From NCBI RefSeq assembly GCF_937898925.1, contig NZ_CALDKF010000114.1, positions 1 through 64,000 on the forward strand: a stretch of DNA of 64,000 bases, given 5' to 3'. This stretch comes from an uncultured Methanobrevibacter sp. GTDB lineage: Archaea; Methanobacteriota; Methanobacteria; Methanobacteriales; Methanobacteriaceae. The notes below the pieces were generated by a model, which was not told where the DNA came from, did no database searches, and worked only from the letters and a program-made list of their open reading frames with translations. This document shows positions 46,274 through 55,801 of the stretch, one piece after another. How positions within the stretch are numbered: the stretch's first letter is position 1; each line of letters starts with the position of its first letter. A program made the translations under genes and the position numbers.

Positions 46274-46546
46274 ATGAAACAATGTATGGATTTAGACAAT
46301 CTTCACAGAAGAATTAATAAAATTATTGGGCAGTTAAACGCTATTGATCGTATGATTGAGGAAGATATTCCTTGTGAAAACATTTTAATGCAAGTAAATG
46401 CTACTAAATCTGCTATGCACAAAGTAGGTCACATTATAGTGGAAGGTCACCTCGAAAATTGTATTAGAAATGCAATTGAAGCAGGAGAAAGTGATGAAGC
46501 TATTAATGATGTTTCTACTATCTTAGAATATTATTCCAGATTATAA
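46274..46546 (+). CDS. CsoR/RcnR-family metal- or thiol-sensing repressor
   Basis: A 90-residue all-helical repressor: LHRRINKIIGQLNAIDRMIEE, then NILMQVNATKSAMHKVGHIIVEGHL. The residues Cys 34, His 59 and Cys 63 have the same spacing as the Cu(I)-binding Cys-His-Cys of CsoR, which suggests copper sensing; a persulfide-sensing role cannot be excluded. AAGGTGTT before the ATG. The operator over its own start site indicates autoregulation, and an inverted copy downstream indicates control of the next gene. No copper ATPase is in this window. Confidence 0.88.
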   Translation: MKQCMDLDNLHRRINKIIGQLNAIDRMIEEDIPCENILMQVNATKSAMHKVGHIIVEGHLENCIRNAIEAGESDEAINDVSTILEYYSRL

Positions 46547-46585
46547 TTGTGATTATATTTGGGAATTATATTTTTTTCAATTAGG

Positions 46586-46611
46586 TATATACCCATAAGG
46601 GTATACCTATA
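46586..46611. promoter_or_regulatory. Second CsoR operator, upstream of the small membrane protein gene
   Basis: It contains GGTATACC at 46600-46607 and the larger imperfect dyad TAGGTATATACCC/GGGTATACCTATA starting at 46582. It is an inverted copy of the operator at 46215-46240 and lies 90 bp before the next ATG. Confidence 0.65.
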
Positions 46612-46701
46612 TGTTAGTTCAAGTTTATGTTTTTGGTTAAATCAGAGAAATTTCTTAAAAAAGCTTCATGATTTATTATTTAAAAGTTCGGAGGGATATA
46701 A

Positions 46702-46926
46702 ATGGATATGTTTAAAGGTTTACAATGGATTGTATTAATTTTTGTCTTTTATTTCTTTATCTTTTACCAATTAGTTAGAATAATATATCGAAAGTTTAAG
46801 GAATCAGATTTAGGATCAAAAATTACAATTCAAAAATTAGATGAAAAAATTATCAAATCAAGAGAAAAAATTCAAAAATCAAATCAAAAAATCTTCAGAT
46901 CAAAAAATATGATTTTAATCAAATAA
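46702..46926 (+). CDS. Small single-helix membrane protein, predicted CsoR-controlled
   Basis: 74 residues. A hydrophobic helix at about 8-28 (LQWIVLIFVFYFFIFYQLV) is followed by a basic, helical, amphipathic tail rich in Lys and Ile with KSREKIQKSNQKI-like heptads. There is no Cys or His, so it is not an evident metal chaperone. GGAGGG at 46689-46694 gives a well-placed ribosome binding site. I do not recognise the family. The operator upstream suggests induction by the CsoR ligand. Codon use and base composition match the neighbours. Confidence 0.72.
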   Translation: MDMFKGLQWIVLIFVFYFFIFYQLVRIIYRKFKESDLGSKITIQKLDEKIIKSREKIQKSNQKIFRSKNMILIK

Positions 46927-47185
46927 GAAGGGAGTTTATTTCATTTTTTTCTTATTTTATTTTATTTTTTATTTTTTATTTTTTTATTTTATCGCTCTTA
47001 TTTCTTCGTTATCATTTTCTTTTTTTCTTTTTTTAATTTTTTACTTATTTTCATATTCTTTAAACTTATTTAATTTTGCTTTTTCTTTTTTAATTTATAA
47101 ATTTAAAAAATTTTATTAATGATACAATTCAAAATTTATTTAAATAAGCTCAATTATGAAAATGTTTATAATCTGGAGTGATTTT

Positions 47186-47728
47186 ATGATTGGTTTAGAT
47201 GAGTTAAAGTTAGAAATTGAAGATTTAACAAAAGATTATAAAGGTTTTAAATTTGATTATATCGACACAAGCACTATTGTAGTTGAGCCATGGACAAGAT
47301 TGAAATGTCAATATGGATGCCCTAATTATGGTAAAACATTAGTATGCCCTCCTTATACTCCAAAGGCAGAAGAATTTTCAGGGATGGTAAATTCATATAA
47401 AACTGCCATTTTATTTGAAATCAGTTTGGCTTCAATTGAAGATGATATCGGAGGAATCTCTAAGATAGCATTAGATATAGAGAATTGCTGTGCTCATTTT
47501 GGTTATTATAAGGCATTTGGCATGGGAGGAGGTCCTTGTATGGTTTGCAAATCCAAAGGGGAAGAATGTGATTTAGACCAATGTAGGTATCCTACTGAAG
47601 CCCGTCCTTCTGGTGAAGCTTGTGGTGTAGATATTCATAAAACTATTGAAAACAATGGTTATGATATTTTAGGAATTGATGAGGAGAATAATAGCTATTT
47701 CTGTTATGGTATAGTTTTATTGGAATAA
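47186..47728 (+). CDS. DUF2284 cysteine-rich metal-binding protein
   Basis: About 180 residues. Cys motifs: CQYGCPNYGKTLVCPPYTP, then ENCCAHFGYYKAFGMGGGPCMVCKSKGEECDLDQC and RPSGEACGVD. The family is a predicted metal-binding protein, possibly holding an iron-sulfur cluster, and is common in anaerobes. An ATG at 47156 is upstream, but the ATG at 47186 has GGAGTG at 47174-47179 and matches the family start. It is 459 bp from the repressor operator, so a shared regulon is not supported. Function unknown. Confidence 0.85.
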   Translation: MIGLDELKLEIEDLTKDYKGFKFDYIDTSTIVVEPWTRLKCQYGCPNYGKTLVCPPYTPKAEEFSGMVNSYKTAILFEISLASIEDDIGGISKIALDIENCCAHFGYYKAFGMGGGPCMVCKSKGEECDLDQCRYPTEARPSGEACGVDIHKTIENNGYDILGIDEENNSYFCYGIVLLE

Positions 47729-47889
47729 AACAAATAGATATCACTTTATTTCTTGTTTTAAGCCATATTTTTTAGATTAAATATCAAATTATATATAGAT
47801 TGAATTATAAATCTTTAATTATATATTTATTGGATTTATAGAATTTAATGAGTTTATATAAATTTAATATTCATAAAGGAAGTTTAAAA

Positions 47890-48906
47890 ATGAAATCTGT
47901 AGCTATTAATGGATTTGGAACTATAGGTAAAAGAGTGGCTGATGCTGTAGCTGCTCAAGATGATATGAAAGTCATTGGTGTAAGTAAGACCAGACCAAAC
48001 TTTGAAGCAAAAACTGCTGTAGAAGAAAAGGGATATCCTTTATACATTGGAATTCCTGAAAGGGAAGGTCTCTTTAAAGAAGCAGGAATTGAAATTGCAG
48101 GTACTGTTGAAGATATGGTTCAAGAAGCAGATATCGTAGTTGACTGTACTCCTGGAAACATCGGACCTCAAAACCTTGAAATGTATAAAAAAGCAGGTGT
48201 AAAAGCTATTTACCAAGGTGGAGAAGACCATGAATTAACTGGATTGTCCTTTAACTCATTTTCTAACTATGATGATTCATACGGTGCAGATTATGCAAGA
48301 GTAGTATCCTGTAACACTACCGGTTTAACCCGTACCTTACACACTCTTAATCCATTAGTTGACATTAAAAAAGTTCGTGCTGTAATGGTTAGAAGAGGAT
48401 CTGACCCTTCTGAAATCAAAAAAGGTCCTATTAACGCTATTGTTCCTAACCCTCCAAAAGTACCTTCTCACCACGGTCCTGATGTGCAGACTGTAATGAA
48501 AGGCATCGATGTTACTACAATGGCTTTACTTGTACCTACCACTTTAATGCACCAACACAACCTAATGGTTGAAATTGGCAATGAAGTAACTAATGATGAA
48601 GTAATCGATGTACTTGAAAAACGTTCCAGAGTTATGGTTGTTGAAGCTGCTGCTGGCCTTGACTCAACTGCAGCACTTATGGAATATGCTAAAGATTTAG
48701 GAAGAAGCAGAAACGATTTATATGAGATTCCAGTATGGAAAGAATCAATTAACGTTGTAGGCAATGAATTGTTCTACATGCAAGCAGTACACCAAGAATC
48801 TGATGTAGTGCCTGAAAACGTTGATGCTATCCGTGCAATGTTGGAAATGGAATCTGACAATGAAAAATCCATTGCTAAAACCAACAAAGCTATGGGAATT
48901 TTATAA
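47890..48906 (+). CDS. gap: Glyceraldehyde-3-phosphate dehydrogenase, archaeal type
   Basis: 338 residues, the NAD(P)-dependent archaeal (type II) enzyme. NAD-binding start [28 protein letters not shown], catalytic Cys 141 in [13 protein letters not shown], then [18 protein letters not shown] and HHGPDVQTV, all distinctive for the archaeal branch. Works in gluconeogenesis and glycolysis. An ATG at 47848 would add 14 residues, but AAAGGAAG at 47876-47883 supports the ATG at 47890. It is followed by a strong hairpin terminator. Confidence 0.97.
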   Translation: MKSVAINGFGTIGKRVADAVAAQDDMKVIGVSKTRPNFEAKTAVEEKGYPLYIGIPEREGLFKEAGIEIAGTVEDMVQEADIVVDCTPGNIGPQNLEMYKKAGVKAIYQGGEDHELTGLSFNSFSNYDDSYGADYARVVSCNTTGLTRTLHTLNPLVDIKKVRAVMVRRGSDPSEIKKGPINAIVPNPPKVPSHHGPDVQTVMKGIDVTTMALLVPTTLMHQHNLMVEIGNEVTNDEVIDVLEKRSRVMVVEAAAGLDSTAALMEYAKDLGRSRNDLYEIPVWKESINVVGNELFYMQAVHQESDVVPENVDAIRAMLEMESDNEKSIAKTNKAMGIL

Positions 48907-48931
48907 ATCAACATAATTTCAGATATAATTA

Positions 48932-48975
48932 ATTAAATAGAGTTATTCTATTTAATTTTCTTACTTTTTTTCTAA
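48932..48975 (+). terminator. Hairpin plus T-run terminator of the GAPDH gene
   Basis: ATTAAATAGA (48932-48941) and TCTATTTAAT (48947-48956) form a 10-bp stem with loop GTTAT, followed by T-rich DNA. Confidence 0.8.
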
Positions 48976-49079
48976 ATCATAAAATTTTTAATTTCTATTT
49001 AATTGTTTAATTTCTATTTAATTGGTTTAATTTCATTTTTTTATATTTTATCATTTTTTTAATTATTTGTGGTGTTTTT

Positions 49080-49916
49080 ATGAAAGATAAGGTTATTTTT
49101 GGTCCAGCTGGAAAACCAATAGAATTCAATGGAAAAGCACATGAGTCTCCAGAATTTTTAGGGCCGTTAGGATTATATGCATTTGAATACCAGTCCACTT
49201 ATGGTGTTAGAATTGGGGAATCCTCTGCACTTAAACTTAGGGAATCTGCTGAAGAAAATGGGGTTTTAATGTCTATGCATTGTCCTTATTATGTGAATGT
49301 CTGTTCTAAAGAGGAAGAAAAAATTGAAAGTACAATAAACAGATTGGTTCAATCTGCAAAAGTTGGAGAATTCATGGGGGCATATAGGCTTGTGTTCCAC
49401 CCGGGATTTTATTCTGGTAGAAAGCCTGAAACATGTATGGATTTAGCTAAAGAAACTTACACAAGACTTCTTGAAAGATGTGAAGAGGAAGGAATAGAAA
49501 ACTTTACTTTTGCACCCGAAACTACTGGAAAGCGTTCTCAATTGGGAAATATTGATGAAATCATTGAAATGTGTGCCAGTTTTGACCATTTTGAGCCTAC
49601 AATTGACTTTGCTCATGTTCATGCAAGAGGAAGAGGAATCCTAAATAAGAAGGAAGACTACAATTGCATATTTTCAAAGCTTGAAGATAATTTGGACATT
49701 GATAGATTGCATTGTCATTTCACTACAATTGAGTATACTGATAAGGGTGAAAAGAAGCATCACACATTAGCTGAAGCTGATGAGTATGGTCCACACATCA
49801 AGGATTTGCTTTTGAATCTGATTGAAAACGATTGGAAAGCTACCATTATTTGCGAAACTCCTTTAATTGACCAAGATGCCTTAAGAATGAAACAGCTTTA
49901 TGACAGTCTAATTTAG
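49080..49916 (+). CDS. Endonuclease IV-like AP endonuclease family 2 protein
   Basis: 278-residue TIM barrel of the xylose-isomerase-like/AP endonuclease 2 superfamily. Likely metal ligands: His in SMHCPYYVN, His in VFHPGFYSG, Glu in FAPETTGK, Asp and His in TIDFAHVHARG, His in LHCHFTTIE, Glu in ICETPL, in the order used by endonuclease IV for its three zinc ions. It would cut at abasic sites in DNA repair. It is shorter and more divergent than E. coli Nfo and could act on another substrate. GTGGTG precedes the ATG. Confidence 0.8.
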   Translation: MKDKVIFGPAGKPIEFNGKAHESPEFLGPLGLYAFEYQSTYGVRIGESSALKLRESAEENGVLMSMHCPYYVNVCSKEEEKIESTINRLVQSAKVGEFMGAYRLVFHPGFYSGRKPETCMDLAKETYTRLLERCEEEGIENFTFAPETTGKRSQLGNIDEIIEMCASFDHFEPTIDFAHVHARGRGILNKKEDYNCIFSKLEDNLDIDRLHCHFTTIEYTDKGEKKHHTLAEADEYGPHIKDLLLNLIENDWKATIICETPLIDQDALRMKQLYDSLI

Positions 49917-50070
49917 GTAATTTTTTTTAAAATTTTACTAAATTTTTTCTCAAATTTCAAACTTAATTCTTTTATGAAAATATTTAAATAATGTTAAAAA
50001 TATATTAAGTAATCTAAACATTCATAAAAAAATTTTAATTATTTTAAACATTTGATTTGATGTGATAAAT

Positions 50071-51198
50071 GTGAAATCTGAAAACAAAAGTTCAAGCAAA
50101 AAGAAATCAGAGGTTTCCATTAAGAATAGGGCTAGTTTCAGTGAGATTGAAACTAAGGTTCTCGTATTGGAAACTGCAGGTTATCCTTTCAATTTTGGAT
50201 TATTGGAAGGCCCTAATCTAGAGATATCTGATAAAGTTCTTTTTGAACAGTATGCTATAGACCAATGGAGTGGCACATCAGTTAGAACTGGTTCCTATCT
50301 TTTTGACCAAAAGATCATTCCAGATTTTGCATTTAAAATCATAACTGCATATCCTGAAGACTCTGTTATTGGAGAAAACACTTCAATTGAAATAGTCATT
50401 CCAGATGTGGAGAAGCATGATTCCATTAAAAGAGTGAAATCCAATGTTTTCTTTGATGATGTAGTAGGTCAAGAGAATGCTAAAAAGAAATCAAAACTCA
50501 TCTACAAGTATCTCCAAGACCCTGAGAAGTTTGGCAATTGGGCTCCTAAGAATGTTCTATTCTATGGTCTTCCGGGAACCGGTAAAACCATGCTTGCAAA
50601 GGCATTGTCAAATGAATTGAACATCAACTTATTCTTGGTCAAGGCAACCTCATTAATCGGGGACCATGTTGGAGATGCAGCAAATAAGATTCATGATTTA
50701 TATGAAACTGCATTGAAATCTGCCCCATCATTGATTTTCATTGATGAAATCGATGCGATTGCATTGCATAGGTCATTCCAATCATTGAGAGGGGATGTTT
50801 CTGAAATTGTAAATTCCCTTTTAACTGAAATGGATGGAATAAATCCAAATGATGGTGTTGTAACAATTGCAGCAACCAATAACCCGTCTTCAATCGACTT
50901 TGCAATCAGAAGTCGTTTTGAAGAGGAAATCGAATTCAAGCTTCCAAATGATGATGAAAGAAGAGAAATTTTTGAGCTAAACCTTAATACATTCCCAATG
51001 GATTATGAGTTGGATATTGAAAAATTAGTCAAGCTTTCCAAAAGAATGTCTGGTAGGGACATTAAGGAAAAGATATTGAAAACTGCTCTTCACAATGCAA
51101 TTATAAATGATAAGGAAAAAGTAACAATGGATGATGTTTACTTTGCATTGGAGCTTAATAAATATAAAAAAGAAGAAGTAAAAGGAATGTTTGAATAA
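50071..51198 (+). CDS. AAA ATPase (VAT/CDC48-like single-ring archaeal type)
   Basis: About 375 residues from the GTG at 50071 (a GTG at 50062 would add three). The N-terminal 1-120 is a beta-rich domain (VLVLETAGYPFNFGLLEGPNL) without a clear family. The AAA module has Walker A GLPGTGKT (166-173), Walker B LIFIDEID (211-218), sensor ATNNP, Arg finger RSRFEEE and a C-terminal helical lid with MSGRDIKEKILKTAL. Such archaeal single AAA proteins are grouped with proteasome/unfoldase ATPases. Its substrate is unknown. It follows the endonuclease gene by 154 bp. Confidence 0.82.
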   Translation: MKSENKSSSKKKSEVSIKNRASFSEIETKVLVLETAGYPFNFGLLEGPNLEISDKVLFEQYAIDQWSGTSVRTGSYLFDQKIIPDFAFKIITAYPEDSVIGENTSIEIVIPDVEKHDSIKRVKSNVFFDDVVGQENAKKKSKLIYKYLQDPEKFGNWAPKNVLFYGLPGTGKTMLAKALSNELNINLFLVKATSLIGDHVGDAANKIHDLYETALKSAPSLIFIDEIDAIALHRSFQSLRGDVSEIVNSLLTEMDGINPNDGVVTIAATNNPSSIDFAIRSRFEEEIEFKLPNDDERREIFELNLNTFPMDYELDIEKLVKLSKRMSGRDIKEKILKTALHNAIINDKEKVTMDDVYFALELNKYKKEEVKGMFE

Positions 51199-51301
51199 TC
51201 AAAATCCTTTCATTATTTAATTTTCTAATTTTATCAACTATTTTTTTTATTTTGATCTATTTTTTCTGCTATTTTTTATTTTAATCTATTTCTTTAGACC
51301 T

Positions 51302-52510
51302 TTAGTCTTGTTCTCTTTTTAAAATCATTTCACAAATTTTTACGAAATCTTCTTCGTTGTTTTTTGCTGTTTGTCTAATGTTTTCAGAAATGTCATAAAA
51401 TATTTTATTGACTATGGACTGAGTCATCTTATCTATGACTTTTATATCCTTTGCATCTACACTATTTAGTTTAACTATGCCTTTTTGACTCTCACGTTGT
51501 CTTATCTCTTCCATAGACTCTCTTAAACTACCGAGCATTGAATTTATTTCAATTAAATTGAAGGATTCTTTAAGTAAATCAAACTCACTTTCGATTATCT
51601 TTTCCGCTTCTATGACTTCCCTTTCACGAAGCTTTTTATTTTTTTCTGCAATTCCTCTTAAGTCATCGATGTTAAACAGGTCAATGCCTATTTCCTTCAC
51701 ATCATCTTCGATGTCTCTTGGGTTTGCAATGTCAATAAAAATCATCTTATCAGGTATTTCTTCATCAAATACTCTTAATAACCTTTCTTTATTGATAATT
51801 GGGTGTGGTGCACCAGTGGAACTGATTACAAGGTCTGCATTAAGCAGTTTTTCTTCCAGATTATCAAAGAGAATTGCTTCTCCATCAAGTTCCTCTGCAA
51901 GTTTAATTGCTTTATAATAAGTTCTGTTTGCAACAAAAATAGCTTTCAAGTTCTTTTCAGCCAATGCCTTTGCAACGAGAGTTCCCATCTTTCCTGCACC
52001 AATTACAAGAACATGTTTGTCTTGCAAGTCTCCAAGATGCTCTTCTGCAAGGTCAACTGCTGCAGAACCAATGGAAATTGATCCTTGATTGATTTTTGTC
52101 TTGTTTCTTACGACTTGGCCAACATGGATCGCCTTTGTAAAGACGGCATCCAATTTCTTTCCGCAATGTCCTTCCCTTTCACTTTTTCTTTTTGCGTCCT
52201 TTACTTGGCCTAAGATTTGGTCCTCACCGATAATCATGGATTCAAGACCAGAAGTCATTCTGAATAAATGCAATACTGCTTCATCACTATATTGTATTAT
52301 GACATACTCATTTTCACAGTCTAAGTCAAGTTCATTGTAATCGTCAGTGTAAAGGAAATACTCATATCTATTGCATGTATTGATTTCAATATATTCTTTA
52401 ACATCAATCTGTTCTTTTAAAGTAGAAAATAATTCCTTCAAATCTTTTGATACCTTTTCCATAGTTTCTATGTCTGCAAGTGTATGGTCTACACGTATAT
52501 TGATAATCAA
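51302..52510 (-). CDS. hemA: Glutamyl-tRNA reductase
   Basis: 402 residues. The catalytic Cys 46 lies in EINTCNRYEYF, with SGLESMIIGEDQILGQVKDA and KVGSISIGSAAVDLAEE segments; the Rossmann motif is VLVIGAGKMGTLVAKAL, and the C-terminal dimerisation helices follow. It makes glutamate-1-semialdehyde, the start of tetrapyrroles (F430, cobamide, siroheme, heme d1-like). The start is TTG with AAAGGAGA just upstream. It is the third gene of a minus-strand group with precorrin-2 dehydrogenase and a marker-9-like gene. Confidence 0.96.
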   Translation of the reverse strand: MIINIRVDHTLADIETMEKVSKDLKELFSTLKEQIDVKEYIEINTCNRYEYFLYTDDYNELDLDCENEYVIIQYSDEAVLHLFRMTSGLESMIIGEDQILGQVKDAKRKSEREGHCGKKLDAVFTKAIHVGQVVRNKTKINQGSISIGSAAVDLAEEHLGDLQDKHVLVIGAGKMGTLVAKALAEKNLKAIFVANRTYYKAIKLAEELDGEAILFDNLEEKLLNADLVISSTGAPHPIINKERLLRVFDEEIPDKMIFIDIANPRDIEDDVKEIGIDLFNIDDLRGIAEKNKKLREREVIEAEKIIESEFDLLKESFNLIEINSMLGSLRESMEEIRQRESQKGIVKLNSVDAKDIKVIDKMTQSIVNKIFYDISENIRQTAKNNEEDFVKICEMILKREQD

Positions 52511-52546
52511 TTTTGAGTCTCCTTTATTTTATTGGGTAAATAATTT

Positions 52547-53176
52547 CTATTCTTTTGATAAGTTAGAGTTAATGAGATTTTCTACAAGTCCTTTGGCTTC
52601 ATCTAATTTATTTTCCTTTAGGGATTGCTTTATTTCTTCATCTTTTAGAATATTCTCAAGATATTCCCTTCTTAATCTTTGACTGTCTGTTTTTTCTTTT
52701 AGTATTTTTCTAGCATGATCTTGAATCTTTATTTCGAGAATATCCTCTTCTGTAATGATTGATTGTATTTTCTTTCTAAGTTCTCTTGCCATTAAAGGAC
52801 TTTGCCCATTTGTGTAAATGGATATCTCTATATCGTCTATCAAGAAACTTGTAGGTGCTATTATATTCCCTTCTTCAGGTTTGTCTGCCCTGTTGATTAA
52901 TTTTCCTTGGCTGATGGATGCGATGTATTCGCATAGCTTTTCATCACCGCTTGCGGTAATCACTATGTCGCTCCATTTAACCATTTCATCAAGGTCTTTT
53001 AAAGGTGTTAAAATAGCTCCTTTTCTAGTCAATTCCTCATCAATTGAATTTCCTGCCAATATTACATTAGCTCCTTTATCTAAAAAGCGATGTGCTCTTC
53101 TTGTAGCTACCTCTCCTGTGCCTAAAATAAAGACATTCTTCTTTTCAACTTCAAAGAAAAGAGAAGTTTTTCCCAT
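52547..53176 (-). CDS. Precorrin-2 dehydrogenase / siroheme synthase N-terminal (Met8-like)
   Basis: 209 residues: a Rossmann NAD domain (KNVFILGTGEVATRRAHRFLDKGANVILAG), DIVITASGDEKL, then LINRADKPEEGNIIAPTSF and the ISIYTNGQSPLMARELRKKI region of CysG/Met8. It oxidises precorrin-2 to sirohydrochlorin; a chelatase function is not certain because the C-terminal part is diverged. It lies 36 bp upstream of hemA in the same operon. GTGATATT precedes the ATG. Confidence 0.88.
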   Translation of the reverse strand: MGKTSLFFEVEKKNVFILGTGEVATRRAHRFLDKGANVILAGNSIDEELTRKGAILTPLKDLDEMVKWSDIVITASGDEKLCEYIASISQGKLINRADKPEEGNIIAPTSFLIDDIEISIYTNGQSPLMARELRKKIQSIITEEDILEIKIQDHARKILKEKTDSQRLRREYLENILKDEEIKQSLKENKLDEAKGLVENLINSNLSKE

Positions 53177-53239
53177 AATATCACATCATTTATTTTTAAT
53201 TCAATTGATTTAAAGATTGGATAAGTTTAGATGAAATGT

Positions 53240-53722
53240 TTATTTCTCTTCCAATTGTTTAAGTTTTAATAATTTTACAGCCATTCTTAAGTCATTGTTA
53301 CAGTCTGCAAGCACTTTTTCAGCTTCTGCTTCACTTATGTCAAAGGTTTGTGAAAGTGCAAATACCGCTTCATTTGATGTAGGTGGTGTTCCTGCTGCTA
53401 AAATCACTTCAGACAATTCCTTTTTGAGATTCATATATTCATCTTCGCTCATGCCTATTTGGTTTAAGGTCATGTCTCTCAAAGGACAAGGTTTTGAAGT
53501 TTTACAACACCATACGAGTGATCCAAAACAGGTTGCAGGACCTTCGCCTAATCTAGTTTCTCTTGCAAATTTTTGCTTAATGTCTAAGAATTCTTGAGGA
53601 GTCAATCCAACTTCTTTTAAAGCACCCATAATAGGGCAAGGTTTTACAGGAGGACAACAGAATGCGAGTCCTCTTACATCTCCTCCTCTACAAATATGTG
53701 ACGGTGAATTTTCCCATGCCAT
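53240..53722 (-). CDS. Cys-rich methanogenesis-marker-9-like protein with UBA-like tail
   Basis: 160 residues. Two repeated halves (about 10-50 and 61-100) each contain CC, a few residues and CP ([39 protein letters not shown]), giving Cys at 11, 22, 23, 29, 65, 72, 73 and 79, likely an iron-sulfur or zinc site. The C-terminus (about 115-160) resembles a UBA/NAC helical bundle. I recall this as the methanogenesis marker 9 family, but the identification is from memory. First gene before precorrin-2 dehydrogenase and hemA, with AGAGGA before ATG. Confidence 0.65.
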   Translation of the reverse strand: MAWENSPSHICRGGDVRGLAFCCPPVKPCPIMGALKEVGLTPQEFLDIKQKFARETRLGEGPATCFGSLVWCCKTSKPCPLRDMTLNQIGMSEDEYMNLKKELSEVILAAGTPPTSNEAVFALSQTFDISEAEAEKVLADCNNDLRMAVKLLKLKQLEEK

Positions 53723-53853
53723 AATTTTTCCTCTACTTGTAAATAATAAATATAAAATAATTTTAATTTTTTAATAAATGAATTTTTGATTTATGAAATC
53801 ACATTATAATTAATTAAATTAATAATTAATATAACATTATTAAATTTGTTTGT

Positions 53854-53875
53854 TTATATTAATATAAGTTTTTAA
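53854..53875 (-). promoter_or_regulatory. Possible promoter of the marker-9/hemA group
   Basis: On the minus strand TAAAAACTTATATTAATATA, a BRE/TATA-like element about 130 bp before the marker-9-like gene. The remaining 53723-54003 gap holds only AT-rich DNA and the atwA terminator. Confidence 0.4.
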
Positions 53876-53979
53876 TTATAGTTGAAAATCTTTAAAAATA
53901 GTTGTAAAATTCATGTTAGCAAATTTTTAATTGTAATCTACAAAAAATAGTTAATTTATAAAAAAAGTAAGTTAATAAA

Positions 53980-54015
53980 AAAATAAAAAAGAAAAGAAAA
54001 AGATTAGTGATCTTT
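53980..54015 (-). terminator. Hairpin plus T-run terminator of atwA
   Basis: AAAGAT (53999-54004) and ATCTTT (54010-54015) form a 6-bp stem with loop TAGTG at the end of atwA, followed on the minus strand by T-rich runs. Confidence 0.6.
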
Positions 54016-55614
54016 AATCATATCCGCTTTTTCTTCACCAGTTAATTCTGCAACGATTTCTTCTGGAGTTCCGGTACTGAGGAGTTTTCCTCCTCTCATT
54101 AAGCTTGCCTTATCACATACATCCAATACGAAATCCATATCGTGGGAAATGATTACAAAGGTTTGGTCCAATTCATCTCTTGCCTTTAAGATGGAATTGG
54201 TTACAATGATTCTTGTAACTGGGTCCATTGTACCTGTTGGTTCATCCAATACAACAATGTTAGGTTCCTTGATTAACACTTGTGCAAGAGCGACTCTGTG
54301 TCTTTCCCCTCCACTTAATTCATCTTGCCATTTGGATAAGATGCTCATGGATTTTTCCTTTTCAAATCCTACAGTTTCAAGAATATGTGCTGCCTTGATT
54401 TTTGCAAATTCTGCAGGCAAGTTCAAACTGATCGCATCAGTTAAGTTTCCTAAAATGTCTCTGTGAGGATATAATGAGTATTCTTGGTGTAATAAACCTA
54501 AGTATGGAGTTACACGTCCTCTGTTTAATGGGCCTGGTTTTTTCATGTCAATCCAGTCATCACCTAACTTGATTTCAAGTTCTCCAGAACTTGGTTCAGT
54601 CAAACCAATCATCATTCTGGTTAAGGTGGTTTTTCCAGATCCACTAAGTCCAACAATACCGTATATTTCTCCTTGGTTAATTGTTAAGCTTACGCCGTCT
54701 ACAGCTTTAACCACTCCTCTTTCAATTGAATAGTAATGCTTTTTAATGTCTTTCACTCTAATTATCTCTTCGGTGTGCTCAACTTTTTCAACTTGTTCAG
54801 CTTGAGGAACGGTTTCAAGGAATTTTGGAACTATGACATCTGGGTGGCCATGTTCGATAATTTCCCCTTTGTCTAACCATATTGCATCGTCAGCTAATTG
54901 ATTCATAACTTCTGGCCAGTGGGAAGTGATTACCATACTGATTCCTTCATCTTTTACCCCCTCAATCAAGGTTTGGTGAAGTTTTTCAGCAGTTTGTGGG
55001 TCTAAGGTACCTGTTGGTTCGTCAGCTAAAAGCAACATTGGGTTTTTAGCCAATTGTCTTGCAAGTACTACTCTTTGTTTTTCTCCTCCACTTAAGTCAC
55101 GAGCAATGTGAGTAACCCTGTGACTCATTTGTACCATTTCCAATAAGTCAATAGCATTGTAGATATTCTCTTCTTCGTATCTGCCTTCGTCACCCATTGC
55201 ATTCAATACGTTTTCAATTACGCTTTGTTCATCGTACAATGCAAAGTTTCTTTGAAGCATAATGGAAATTCTTCTTCTGATTGCTGCCTTTTCCAATCTG
55301 TCAGCATTCCAAAAGTCAATTTCTTTTGCTTTCAATTCAGCTCCACATTCCGGACATTTTTCGCCAGCTTTTGAAGCAGGTTCAACATGCAAGCATTTTT
55401 TATTTTCACAAATTGCTAAGTCAAAGAGTACTTGCCCACTGTCTGGAGCATATTCTTTAGTACCTCTTAACATGTTGATTAAAACAGATTTTCCACTACC
55501 ACTTCTACCGAGAATACCTAATGTAGAACCTTCTTCTATTGTTAAGTTAATATCTTTGAGAACTGGTTCCCCATTAAATGACTTATTAATATTTTTTAAA
55601 GTTATGAAAGACAT
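54004..55614 (-). CDS. atwA: Methyl-coenzyme M reductase activation component A2 (ABC ATPase)
   Basis: 536 residues with two ABC nucleotide-binding domains. First: Walker A GRSGSGKS (35-42), a Cys-rich insert with four Cys ([20 protein letters not shown]) near 69-90, signature DLSGGEKQR. Second: GLSGSGKT, signature [10 protein letters not shown]. There is no membrane domain. AtwA (component A2) uses ATP to help reductively activate methyl-CoM reductase and its nickel cofactor F430. The Cys cluster probably binds a metal. AAGGTGGG precedes the ATG. HemA and precorrin-2 dehydrogenase nearby feed the same F430 enzyme. Confidence 0.92.
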   Translation of the reverse strand: MSFITLKNINKSFNGEPVLKDINLTIEEGSTLGILGRSGSGKSVLINMLRGTKEYAPDSGQVLFDLAICENKKCLHVEPASKAGEKCPECGAELKAKEIDFWNADRLEKAAIRRRISIMLQRNFALYDEQSVIENVLNAMGDEGRYEEENIYNAIDLLEMVQMSHRVTHIARDLSGGEKQRVVLARQLAKNPMLLLADEPTGTLDPQTAEKLHQTLIEGVKDEGISMVITSHWPEVMNQLADDAIWLDKGEIIEHGHPDVIVPKFLETVPQAEQVEKVEHTEEIIRVKDIKKHYYSIERGVVKAVDGVSLTINQGEIYGIVGLSGSGKTTLTRMMIGLTEPSSGELEIKLGDDWIDMKKPGPLNRGRVTPYLGLLHQEYSLYPHRDILGNLTDAISLNLPAEFAKIKAAHILETVGFEKEKSMSILSKWQDELSGGERHRVALAQVLIKEPNIVVLDEPTGTMDPVTRIIVTNSILKARDELDQTFVIISHDMDFVLDVCDKASLMRGGKLLSTGTPEEIVAELTGEEKADMIKDH

Positions 55615-55801
55615 AAGCCCACCTTGATAATTAGTTGTAATTATGATTTATTTTTTTTAATTTATCATATTTTATTTATTAAAATATATTGATTTTATCA
55701 AATATTAATTTATTAAATTATATGTATATTATTTTTAAACGATATTATTAATATAAATTTTGATATTTTTACAATTTTTTCAATTTTTCATTAGTCTTCA
55801 A

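Noticed and set aside
54149..55627. Several 60-120 codon frames opposite atwA
   Set aside because: Shadows of the ABC ATPase gene; no ribosome binding sites or recognisable domains.
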